Assembly (NCBI GenBank): GCA_963766505.1
Contig: CAVYAL010000004.1
Location: 62,001 to 126,000 of the forward strand
Origin: DATIRA01 sp963766505
GTDB taxonomy: Bacteria; Pseudomonadota; Gammaproteobacteria; Steroidobacterales; Steroidobacteraceae
Reading direction: 5' to 3'
Length of the DNA: 64,000 nucleotides
Below, piece after piece: positions 53,391 through 61,372 of the stretch; position 1 is the stretch's first letter, and each line of letters starts with the position of its first letter. The translations under genes and the position numbers were made by a program. The notes below the pieces were generated by a model, which saw only the letters and a list, made by a program, of their open reading frames with translations, was not told the origin of the DNA and did not search any database.

Positions 53391-53396
53391 ATTATA
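53391..53396 (-). promoter_or_regulatory. Consensus -10 box upstream of the WecA-like gene
   Basis: TATAAT on the minus strand, about 60 bases before the start codon at 53328. No good -35 at 16-18 bases. It suggests that the WecA-like gene, wecB and ugd can be transcribed separately from the upstream glycosyltransferase genes. Confidence 0.45.
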
Positions 53397-53464
53397 GCTG
53401 TTCTTGCAGTACGTTACGGGACGTTTGCAGGTTTGTGAGCCGCACCCACCCGCTGCCGGGGGGC

Positions 53465-54406
53465 TCAGGCCCTCAGGCTGGCCTGGTTGATCGCAAACCA
53501 GTCGTAGGTCAGCCGGATTCCCTTCGGCAGGCTGGTCGCGGGCTTCCAGCCGATGGCCCGGATCCGGGAGACGTCAAGGAGCTTGCGGGGTGTTCCGTCC
53601 GGCTTCGAGGAATCGAAGACCAGGCGACCCTGGAAACCCACGGTTTCAGCGACCAGCTCCGCGAGCTCACGTATCGTCAGATCCTCGCCGCAACCGACGT
53701 TGACGAGCTGCTCTCCCGAGTAATTTTCCATCAGGAATACGGCCGCCTCGGCGAGGTCGTCCACGTACAGGAATTCCCGCCGCGGCGTCCCGGTACCCCA
53801 GATCACGACCTCCCGGTCACCACGCTCACGCGCCTCGTGAAACCGGCGGATCAGTGCCGGCAGCACGTGTGAGTTCTCCAGGCTGAAGTTGTCGCCCGGG
53901 CCATACAGGTTCGTGGGCATCGCCGAGATCGCGTCGAAGCCATACTGGCGCCGATAGGCCTCGCACATCTTGATCCCCGCGATCTTCGCGACGGCGTAGC
54001 TCTCGTTGGTCGGTTCCAGCGGGCCGGTAAGCAGGTACTCCTCGCGCATCGGCTGCGGAGCGAGCTTCGGATAAATGCAGCTCGAGCCGAGGAACAGCAA
54101 CTTGCGGGTCCCGTGCCGCCAGGCGGAATCGATCACATTTGTCTGGATCTGGAGATTGTCGCGGATGAAGTCTGCCGGATAGCTGTTGTTTGCCTGGATG
54201 CCGCCCACCTTGGCCGCCGCCAGGAACACGTACTGCGGCCGTTCCGCAGCGAAGAAACCCTCCACCGCCGCCTGCGAGCATAAGTCGAGTTCCGCGCGGG
54301 TCCGCAACATCAGCCGCTCGAACCCCTGGGCGCGCAAGCGCCGCTCGATAGCCGACCCCACCAGCCCCCGGTGGCCGGCCACGAAGATCGTGGCGTCCCT
54401 ATTCAT
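53465..54406 (-). CDS. fcl: GDP-L-fucose synthase
   Basis: A 313-residue epimerase/reductase (SDR) that turns GDP-4-keto-6-deoxymannose into GDP-L-fucose. N-terminal VAGHRGLVGSAIERRL (cofactor), LGSSCIYPKLAPQPM, and the catalytic ESYAVAKIAGIKMCEAYRRQ (YxxxK). Its start overlaps the end of gmd, the enzyme for the preceding step. Confidence 0.97.
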   Translation of the reverse strand: MNRDATIFVAGHRGLVGSAIERRLRAQGFERLMLRTRAELDLCSQAAVEGFFAAERPQYVFLAAAKVGGIQANNSYPADFIRDNLQIQTNVIDSAWRHGTRKLLFLGSSCIYPKLAPQPMREEYLLTGPLEPTNESYAVAKIAGIKMCEAYRRQYGFDAISAMPTNLYGPGDNFSLENSHVLPALIRRFHEARERGDREVVIWGTGTPRREFLYVDDLAEAAVFLMENYSGEQLVNVGCGEDLTIRELAELVAETVGFQGRLVFDSSKPDGTPRKLLDVSRIRAIGWKPATSLPKGIRLTYDWFAINQASLRA

Positions 54407-55487
54407 GATAGGCGAAGGTCTTGAAGCCCTCGCGACGGATCATCGCGTCGCGCCGGGCCGTCTCAAGATCAGCCTCGACCATTTCGGCTACCAGCTGATC
54501 GAATCCGATTCGTGGCTGCCAGCCGAGCAGCCTGCGGGCCTTGCTGGCGTCGCCGAGCAGCGTATCGACCTCGGTAGGCCGGAAATACCTCGGGTCGATG
54601 CGGATCACGACCTTGCCCGATTCCCGGTCCACGCCCTGCTCCGCCACGCCCTCCCCGGTCCATTCGATGCGCATGCCGAGCTTGCGCCCCGCGATCTCGA
54701 CGAACTCGCGAACGGAGTGCTGTTCTCCGGTCGCAATCACGAAGTCTTCGGCCCTCTGCTGCTGAAGCATCAGCCACTGGGCCACGACGTAGTCGCGCGC
54801 GTGACCCCAGTCGCGGAGCGCGTCGAGATTTCCGAGATAGACGCACTGCTGCAAACCCTGCTGGATGCGCGCGAGACCCCGCGTGATCTTCCGCGTGACG
54901 AATGTCTCGCCGCGGACCGCCGACTCGTGGTTGAACAGGATGCCGCTGCAGGCATACATCCCGTAAGCCTCACGGTAATTTACCGTGATCCAGTGTGCGT
55001 ACACCTTGGCCGCACCGTATGGCGAGCGCGGATAGAACGCCGTCGACTCGGTCTGTGGCACCTCCTGTACCTTGCCGTACATTTCCGAGGTCGAGGCCTG
55101 GTAGAAGCGGGTCTTATTCTCCAGCCGTAGTATCCTGATGGCCTCCAGCAGTCTCAGCGTACCGAGCGCGTCGGCATTCGCCGTGTATTCGGGAGTCTCG
55201 AACGAGACTGCGACGTGGCTCTGCGCCGCGAGGTTGTAGATCTCGTCGGGCTGCACCTGCCCGATCACCCTGATCAGGTTCGTCGCGTCGGTGAGATCAC
55301 CGTAATGGAGGAACATCCGTACGCCGGACTCGTGCGGGTCCCGGTAGAGATGGTCGATCCTGTCCGTGTTGAACGACGAGGCTCGGCGCTTGATGCCATG
55401 GACCTCGTAACCCTTCTCGAGCAGCAACTCAGCCAGATAGGCGCCGTCCTGTCCCGTGATGCCGGTGATGAGCGCTCGTCGGGTCAC
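54399..55487 (-). CDS. gmd: GDP-mannose 4,6-dehydratase
   Basis: A 362-residue SDR. It shows ALITGITGQDGAYLAELLLEKG, HGIKRRASSFNTDRIDH, and the catalytic FYPRSPYGAAKVYAHW. Makes the substrate of the overlapping fcl product. GDP-mannose itself must come from genes outside the window. Confidence 0.97.
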   Translation of the reverse strand: MTRRALITGITGQDGAYLAELLLEKGYEVHGIKRRASSFNTDRIDHLYRDPHESGVRMFLHYGDLTDATNLIRVIGQVQPDEIYNLAAQSHVAVSFETPEYTANADALGTLRLLEAIRILRLENKTRFYQASTSEMYGKVQEVPQTESTAFYPRSPYGAAKVYAHWITVNYREAYGMYACSGILFNHESAVRGETFVTRKITRGLARIQQGLQQCVYLGNLDALRDWGHARDYVVAQWLMLQQQRAEDFVIATGEQHSVREFVEIAGRKLGMRIEWTGEGVAEQGVDRESGKVVIRIDPRYFRPTEVDTLLGDASKARRLLGWQPRIGFDQLVAEMVEADLETARRDAMIRREGFKTFAYHE

Positions 55488-55570
55488 GTCTCCTCCAGGC
55501 GGAATGGACCAGGCAAATGGTGGCGGATTCTAGCGGATACCCCGGGCACGCGCACGTCGATGAATGATCG

Positions 55571-56338
55571 TCAGACCCTGACCTTGGCAGGTCTGCGGAT
55601 CAGTTCCATGGCCTTCTCGGGGAACCGCAAGCACAGAATCGCCATGTTGGTCGCGATGTCGTTCTGACGGCAGGCTCGCAGGATCTCGCGGTTGATGGTC
55701 ATCGTGCTTCGAATGCCACGCGTGCTTGCCCCACCGGTGCGCATGGTGACGAAGATCCTGGGAACGTATGCGAAATCGACCTTGCCGCGGCCGAACAGAC
55801 GCGCCGCGAGCTCGAAGTCGCCGGCAATCCGGTAGCTGGTATCGAAGGCGCCGAATTTCTCGAACAGGCTACGGCGCAGGAACAGCGACGGATGCGCCGG
55901 CATCCAGCCATAGCGAAGGCGCCGCGGCGTGAACGCGGCCGAGGAATAGTGCCTTACGACCCGCCCGGGTTCCTCCGGACGTACGTACGCGACATCGCCG
56001 AAGACGGCCCCCGGATGTCCCCGCCTGAAGGCCTCGTGTACCCACTGCAGTACATCCGGCGTCGCGTAGTAGTCGTCGGCGTTCAGGAACGCGACCACTT
56101 CTCCGGTGGCCAGCTGCAGCCCCTTGTTGAAGGCGTCGTAGATCCCGGAATCGCGCTCGGAGATCACCTGCGCGAGACCGGCGGAATGCCGCTCCACGAT
56201 CTCCAGCGTGCCGTCCGTCGAAAGTCCGTCGACGACGATGTGCTCGTAGTCACGATAGGTCTGCTGCTGCACGGATCGCAGAGCGGATTCCACCGTGCCT
56301 GCAGCGTTACGGACCGCAGTGATGATCGAAATTTTCAC
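55571..56338 (-). CDS. Glycosyltransferase family 2
   Basis: A 255-residue GT-A enzyme: SIITAVRNAAGTVESALRSV, HIVVDGLSTDGT and VVAFLNADDYYATP with the Asp pair that binds the metal and sugar nucleotide. No membrane anchor. The GTG at 56338 overlaps the stop of the upstream GT4 gene. Sugar specificity cannot be read; the WcaA/colanic-type fucose-associated transferases share this size. Confidence 0.92.
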   Translation of the reverse strand: MKISIITAVRNAAGTVESALRSVQQQTYRDYEHIVVDGLSTDGTLEIVERHSAGLAQVISERDSGIYDAFNKGLQLATGEVVAFLNADDYYATPDVLQWVHEAFRRGHPGAVFGDVAYVRPEEPGRVVRHYSSAAFTPRRLRYGWMPAHPSLFLRRSLFEKFGAFDTSYRIAGDFELAARLFGRGKVDFAYVPRIFVTMRTGGASTRGIRSTMTINREILRACRQNDIATNMAILCLRFPEKAMELIRRPAKVRV

Positions 56339-57531
56339 GCGTTGCTCCGTCCGCGCCGCTGCGCCAGGACGCCCTCGTATATGTCCATCAGCAACCGGAA
56401 ATTCCTCTCGGGCGTGAAAAGCGCATCGTATCGATGCCGTGCCCGCCGACGGAACTCTCGCAGCCTTGCGGGATCGGCGAGCGCCTGGCGTACCGTGCTG
56501 GCAAGGGCGGCGGCATTGCCCGGCTCGTACATGAATCCGGTTTCGCCGTCGGCGACGATTTCCACCAGGCTGCCGATCCGCGAACATACCACCGGCGTAC
56601 CCATGGCATACGCCTCGACGATCACCAGCGGAAAGCCCTCGTACCACTCCGAGGTGACGACCTCGAGATCCGCTTCGGCAATGATCTGCAGGACACGCTC
56701 CCGCGGCTGCAGCCCGAGCAGCTGCACCGGCAGATCGTGCGCGGCGATCTCCCGCTCCATCGCACCGCGCAAAGGGCCTTCACCGACGACCAGCAGCGGC
56801 ACGTCCCGAAGCTGCCGCCAGGCCTCGAGCAGCGTCATCACGCCCTTCTCGATCGACAGCCTGCCCGCGTAGACGACATAGCCGCCGCCACCGTGCCCAG
56901 GTGACCGGTCCGCCTCGACGAAATTCGGTTTCACGACGATCCGCTCCGGCGGGAGCCCGCCGTCGGCGAACTTGCCCGCCGCAAAGCGCGTCAGCGCCAC
57001 GTACCGGTCGACCAGCTTCAGGTAGATGCCACGATCCCTGCTGCGATCGATCATCCAGGCGACTGCCGTGGAACCGACCGAAGAGCCGCGATAGCAGCGG
57101 TGTATCACGCCCGGCCAGGGCGACCGGCCCAGGCATTTCTCGCAAGTGAAGCCGTCCCGGTACAGTGTCGCGGCCGCGCAGACGAAGCGGTAGTTGTGCA
57201 GCGTCTGGACCACCGGCACGCCCTCGTCCCGGCAAGCCGCATAGGCGCTCGGCGATATGAGCGGAAACGTATTGTGGAAGTGAGCGATGTCCGGCCGGCT
57301 TCGACGCAACAGCTCGATCAGCTCCTCGTAGACCTGCCGCGACCAGGACATCGTCAGCGCCGTGCGAAGCATCTCCAGCGGATTGCTTCGATCCACGTCG
57401 TCGTTGGAGCGTTCGAAGGCGACCACGTCGACATTGCGGGACTCGAGCAGCGCCCGCTCCTGGCGGAAGGCGTTGTCCTCGCCGCCGGGAGCGCCGGAAC
57501 GATAGAAGTTGTGCGCGAGAAGCACTCTCAT
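56335..57531 (-). CDS. Glycosyltransferase family 4 (first copy)
   Basis: A 398-residue GT-B enzyme. N-terminal MRVLLAHNFYRSGAPGGEDNAF; a middle FTCEKCLGRSPWPGVIHRCYRG with three Cys; the C-terminal nucleotide-sugar domain with YVVYAGRLSIEKGVMTLLEAW and SEWYEGFPLVIVEAYAMGTPVV (the EX7E motif). Transfers a sugar to the growing lipid-linked unit. Shares its stop with the GT2 start. Confidence 0.93.
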   Translation of the reverse strand: MRVLLAHNFYRSGAPGGEDNAFRQERALLESRNVDVVAFERSNDDVDRSNPLEMLRTALTMSWSRQVYEELIELLRRSRPDIAHFHNTFPLISPSAYAACRDEGVPVVQTLHNYRFVCAAATLYRDGFTCEKCLGRSPWPGVIHRCYRGSSVGSTAVAWMIDRSRDRGIYLKLVDRYVALTRFAAGKFADGGLPPERIVVKPNFVEADRSPGHGGGGYVVYAGRLSIEKGVMTLLEAWRQLRDVPLLVVGEGPLRGAMEREIAAHDLPVQLLGLQPRERVLQIIAEADLEVVTSEWYEGFPLVIVEAYAMGTPVVCSRIGSLVEIVADGETGFMYEPGNAAALASTVRQALADPARLREFRRRARHRYDALFTPERNFRLLMDIYEGVLAQRRGRSNA

Positions 57532-57550
57532 GACCGATTCGCAGCCCCCA

Positions 57551-58738
57551 TCAGGCCGCCCGCCGCAGGCCGTCCAGCACCCGATCGACCCGGTCCTGCA
57601 GCGCATCGTCAGAGAACTCATGCTGCATCACTCGCTGCGCCGCCACGCCGAGGCTGCGACCGAAGACCGGGTCGACGATCAACCGCAGGATTCCGAGTGC
57701 GAATCCCGCCGCGTCATTGGCGACGATGCAGCTCTGCTCCGCCCGCAGTCCGGTGCCCTCCACGCCCGCCACGGTCGACACGATAGGCAGCCCGAAACTG
57801 GCCGCGTCCAGAGTCTTCAGCTTGATGCCGCCGCGCTGACGCTCCGGATTCACGAAGATGTTGGCATCCCGAAGGAAAGGCCCGATGTCGGGAACATCGG
57901 CCGAGACCCGGATCGAGTCCGTCGCGCGCACGTATGGCAGCAGACGGGTTGCGCCCTTGCCTACGATCTCCAGGCGCGCACTCGGAAATCGATCGAGGAC
58001 TGCCGGCCATACTTCGCGCACGAGCCACAGGGCGTTGAGAAACTTCGCGTGCCACAGGTAGCTGCCGACCAGCAGCACGCGTCGCGCGTCGAGCGGTGCC
58101 TCGTGGGCCGCGACGTGACGTGGCACCGCCGGGGGAACCACCTGGACACTGGCGTTCGGGCTCAGTTCTCTCAGGCGCCGTGCATCCTCGGCCGTCAGCG
58201 CGATGGTGAGGTCGGCGGCCTCCACGACACGGCGCTCTAGTCGTATCGTCTTCTGGCCCTCACGCGCCAGCGCGAACTTGAGCAGCGGGTTGGTCTCGAT
58301 CTGTACCGTACTCGCGTAGGCCTCGTACTCGGCGTTGTGCGCCACGTACACGGTACGCATGCCCGTGGAAACTTCCAGCTGCGGCAGAAGTGCAGCGACC
58401 CGCAGATGGTTGAAGAACACCACGTCGGCATGACTGCGGCTCAACAACTCCCGGAGCCGGGGGAGAGACAGGTCGGACAGCCGCTGCTCCAGCAGCGACT
58501 TGCGGCCTACGAGCGCCCTCAGGCGGGCGAGGCGCTGTGGCGGTGCCCCACCCCCGAGATTCGGTTCCTCCAGCAGGCGGGCCCCCGAAGCCATCGCCGG
58601 ATCCCATCCGCCGGGCCGAAGCGTAAGCACTTCCACGTCGGCACGACGCGTCAGCGCCTGCAAGAGCTGCGCGGTGACGAGCTGGTCTCCTGCGAGCGGC
58701 GCGGCCAGCGGAGCATCGGTGATGAGCAGTACCTTCAT
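57551..58738 (-). CDS. Glycosyltransferase family 4 (second copy)
   Basis: A 395-residue GT-B enzyme. It has VLLITDAPLAAPLAGDQLVT, YVAHNAEYEAYAS, RRVLLVGSYLWHAKFLNALWL, and LKTLDAASFGLPIVSTVAGVEG in place of the usual EAMA motif; the region fits Glyco_trans_1_4-type domains. It is only distantly similar to the other GT4 next to it, so it is not a tandem duplicate. Confidence 0.88.
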   Translation of the reverse strand: MKVLLITDAPLAAPLAGDQLVTAQLLQALTRRADVEVLTLRPGGWDPAMASGARLLEEPNLGGGAPPQRLARLRALVGRKSLLEQRLSDLSLPRLRELLSRSHADVVFFNHLRVAALLPQLEVSTGMRTVYVAHNAEYEAYASTVQIETNPLLKFALAREGQKTIRLERRVVEAADLTIALTAEDARRLRELSPNASVQVVPPAVPRHVAAHEAPLDARRVLLVGSYLWHAKFLNALWLVREVWPAVLDRFPSARLEIVGKGATRLLPYVRATDSIRVSADVPDIGPFLRDANIFVNPERQRGGIKLKTLDAASFGLPIVSTVAGVEGTGLRAEQSCIVANDAAGFALGILRLIVDPVFGRSLGVAAQRVMQHEFSDDALQDRVDRVLDGLRRAA

Positions 58739-58748
58739 TGACTGCGAT

Positions 58749-60116
58749 TCAACCGGCGAATGATCCAGCCTGGGCTTGCGGCCTTCCGGGCAGGATCCGC
58801 GCCGGCACGAACCTGAGCTTCAGCGGACCGATGTCGTCGAGGTGCCGGATGACAGCGAGGATCACCGCGATGTAGCTCCAGAAGTAAGGGCCGTGCATCG
58901 CGCCCATCGTCTGCGCGAAGCCAAGTATCGCCAGGAAAGCCAGCATTCGCCTGCGCACCCCCAGCGCGGTCATCCAGCGACCGGTGAACCAGAGCGCCAG
59001 CGTGCCGCCGAGGAGCCCGAAATTTATCCAGTGCAGCCAGAATGCGTTGGTGATCAGGTTCGCTACCGTCATGTGCTCCCCGGAAATCAGCGGATCAGCG
59101 AACTTCGCCAGTCCGAAAAGCGTATATGCGTCGATGATGATGTCTGCGATCGCCTCGGTACCGCTGATTCCCGCCCCCCACAACGGGCTCATCTGCAGCG
59201 TCTGGCCGGCAACCAGCACCGGCGCAGCGAGACGGATCAGCGAACTCGGCTCCGCACCCGCGAGCACGACCTGCGCCCGCGCGGCGAGCAGCGGCACGAT
59301 TACCACGCTCCCCAGCGCGACCAGGATCACGAGCCCTGTCGCCTTGAGCGGGCGGCTCAGTGGAACAGGGGCGCCGGCCAGCGGTCGCCCGAACAGCAGC
59401 AACAGCGCCAGCAGCGGAACCAGCAGCAGCACGATCGGGCTGCGGATCAGCCACATTCCCGCGACCGCGAGCAGCAGCGCGCCCGCATGCCGGTAATGCG
59501 ACACCGACGTCGTGACCCAGCCGAAGACCGTCAGCACGAAGAACTTCGCAACGTCCGAGGGTTCCGAGGTGAACAGACGCGGCCGAAGCATGCCCGCGAT
59601 CTCGATGTCGCGTGACAGCCATTCGTTGCTCGCGGATACGAAGGCGACTCGCCGGAACGCGTTCGATACCGCGCGAAGGCCACCGTAATTCTCGAGCACG
59701 CAGCCGATCAGGATCGCGAGACTCAAGCCGCCGAACAGCCTGGCGAGCTCGCTGCGCGGCCAGTGCGAAAGCTCCAGTACGAGCACGTACGCGCACAGGA
59801 TGGACCAACCCCACTGGGCCAGGCCCTTGAGCCGTGCACCGAGGAAATCGCCGGCCTGCGGCGCGAGCAGCACGGACAACAGGCCCACTGCCAGCAAGCC
59901 CAGCATCGGGTAGAGGTGCTGGACCCGAATCCGACCCAGGTTGGCCGCCAGCAGCAATGGGACGGTCAGCAGCATGGTGGCAGCCGGAAACTCGAAGCTC
60001 CCGAGGCCTCGCAATGGTACGGCCACGTAGACGCCGGCGAGGTGCAGCACCACGAGCAGGAAACGGGTTGCATCCAGTTCGAAGACTGCGTTCGGTCTGG
60101 ACGCCGCCGCGGTCAT
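58749..60116 (-). CDS. O-antigen polymerase/ligase-like membrane protein (Wzy candidate)
   Basis: A 455-residue polytopic protein with ten or more hydrophobic helices. A long periplasmic loop near residues 280-370 (AEPSSLIRLAAPVLVAGQTL, then LISGEHMTVANLITNAFW) carries the WaaL/Wzy-like position. No further motif separates polymerase from ligase. Its place among Wzx, Wzz and glycosyltransferase genes favours a repeat-unit polymerase. The ATG at 60116 overlaps the previous gene's end. Confidence 0.8.
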   Translation of the reverse strand: MTAAASRPNAVFELDATRFLLVVLHLAGVYVAVPLRGLGSFEFPAATMLLTVPLLLAANLGRIRVQHLYPMLGLLAVGLLSVLLAPQAGDFLGARLKGLAQWGWSILCAYVLVLELSHWPRSELARLFGGLSLAILIGCVLENYGGLRAVSNAFRRVAFVSASNEWLSRDIEIAGMLRPRLFTSEPSDVAKFFVLTVFGWVTTSVSHYRHAGALLLAVAGMWLIRSPIVLLLVPLLALLLLFGRPLAGAPVPLSRPLKATGLVILVALGSVVIVPLLAARAQVVLAGAEPSSLIRLAAPVLVAGQTLQMSPLWGAGISGTEAIADIIIDAYTLFGLAKFADPLISGEHMTVANLITNAFWLHWINFGLLGGTLALWFTGRWMTALGVRRRMLAFLAILGFAQTMGAMHGPYFWSYIAVILAVIRHLDDIGPLKLRFVPARILPGRPQAQAGSFAG

Positions 60117-61372
60117 GCGGCCACCTCCAGTACGGTCTCGCACACCCGGCGCGCGAACTCATCCGCCGAGCGTCCGGCCAGGAACTCCACCTGCCCGTCC
60201 GCCCGGCATGCGCCGGCCCGCTCCCTCGGGCACGATAACCGCAACATCGCGTCCGCCACGCTGCGCACATCCGAACTGTCGACGGACACGCCGAGACCAT
60301 GGCGCCGGACCATCGCGCCGACCAGCCCGTACTGCTGGGCCAGCACGGGCCTGCTGTGGCGTGCAGCCCAGACAAGTGCCCCGCTGGAGCCGACGTGCCG
60401 CTGATACGGAGCCATCACCACGTCGCACTGCCGGACCAGCGCCGCCAGTTCGTCGGTGGACAGGAACCGGTCCAGCACTTCCAGTTCCTCGGTATCGCCC
60501 CCGGCCTCGGCAAGCCTGGCCCTGGCACCGGCGACCGCCGCACGACAGTCTTCATCCAGCCTCCCGGCAAGCAGCACCCGGACCCGGCCCCGCTGCTCCT
60601 CCGACATCGACTCGAGCGCCTGCAGCACCACCTTTACGCCCTTGCGCTCCGACAATGCCCCGAAGAGCAGGAAGCAGCAACGAGGCTCGCGCTGCCCCGC
60701 AACCGGCACCGCAGCCGGCGCCGGAGCACTCGGGGCGCCCGCCGATTCCGCCTCGATGATCGGGTCCGGCACGCTCCTGACCTTGCCGCCCTCCGCAAAA
60801 CGACGGTGGGCATAAGCGGGAAACAGTGGATCGAGGCTGAGAACAGCCTTCAGACTCGGGTTTCTGAGCATCCCCGCGTAAGAGACCCGCTTGAGCTGGT
60901 CCCGGACCCTCTCGCGCAACCCCCGTCCACTCGATTCGCGGTACACGTCGTGCACTGATGGGCGAAACAGTATTCCGGAAATGCCCCGATCGTCACCGGC
61001 GTCGTGGCCCAATGCCAGCGGCAGCTGCAGGGGATCGAGGAACAGTGCGTGGGCGTGAGAGGCCCCTGCCGCACTCATCTCCCGCAGGATCAGCCGCCAG
61101 CGAGCCATGCCACGGCGGTATATCGGCCCGTCGTTGCAGGCAGCCAGGTCGCCAGGCTCCAGCAAGCGCAGTCGCGCAATGCGCGCCAGCTCGACGCCGT
61201 CCTCGTCACGCAGCCGGGCGACCAGGTCTGCACTTACCGAAAACACGGCCTCAAGCGGTGGCCGTTCGCGATCGAGCCACTCGGCGACCGCCCGCACGTA
61301 CGATGGCTGATGACCGAGATGCTCAGGCTCGAAGAACAGGACCCGCACCGGCCGCATGACATCGCTCGTCAT
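60113..61372 (-). CDS. Glycosyltransferase, GT4-like
   Basis: A 419-residue protein with an N-terminal FFEPEHLGHQPSYVRAVAEWL, and a GT-B nucleotide-sugar domain with CCFLLFGALSERKGVKVVLQAL, VVMAPYQRHVGSSGALVWAA (in place of a standard EX7E) and RRHGLGVSVDSSDVRSVADA. The frame is open further upstream, but the ATG at 61372 overlaps the preceding stop as ATGA, which is the likely start. Specificity unknown. Confidence 0.85.
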   Translation of the reverse strand: MTSDVMRPVRVLFFEPEHLGHQPSYVRAVAEWLDRERPPLEAVFSVSADLVARLRDEDGVELARIARLRLLEPGDLAACNDGPIYRRGMARWRLILREMSAAGASHAHALFLDPLQLPLALGHDAGDDRGISGILFRPSVHDVYRESSGRGLRERVRDQLKRVSYAGMLRNPSLKAVLSLDPLFPAYAHRRFAEGGKVRSVPDPIIEAESAGAPSAPAPAAVPVAGQREPRCCFLLFGALSERKGVKVVLQALESMSEEQRGRVRVLLAGRLDEDCRAAVAGARARLAEAGGDTEELEVLDRFLSTDELAALVRQCDVVMAPYQRHVGSSGALVWAARHSRPVLAQQYGLVGAMVRRHGLGVSVDSSDVRSVADAMLRLSCPRERAGACRADGQVEFLAGRSADEFARRVCETVLEVAA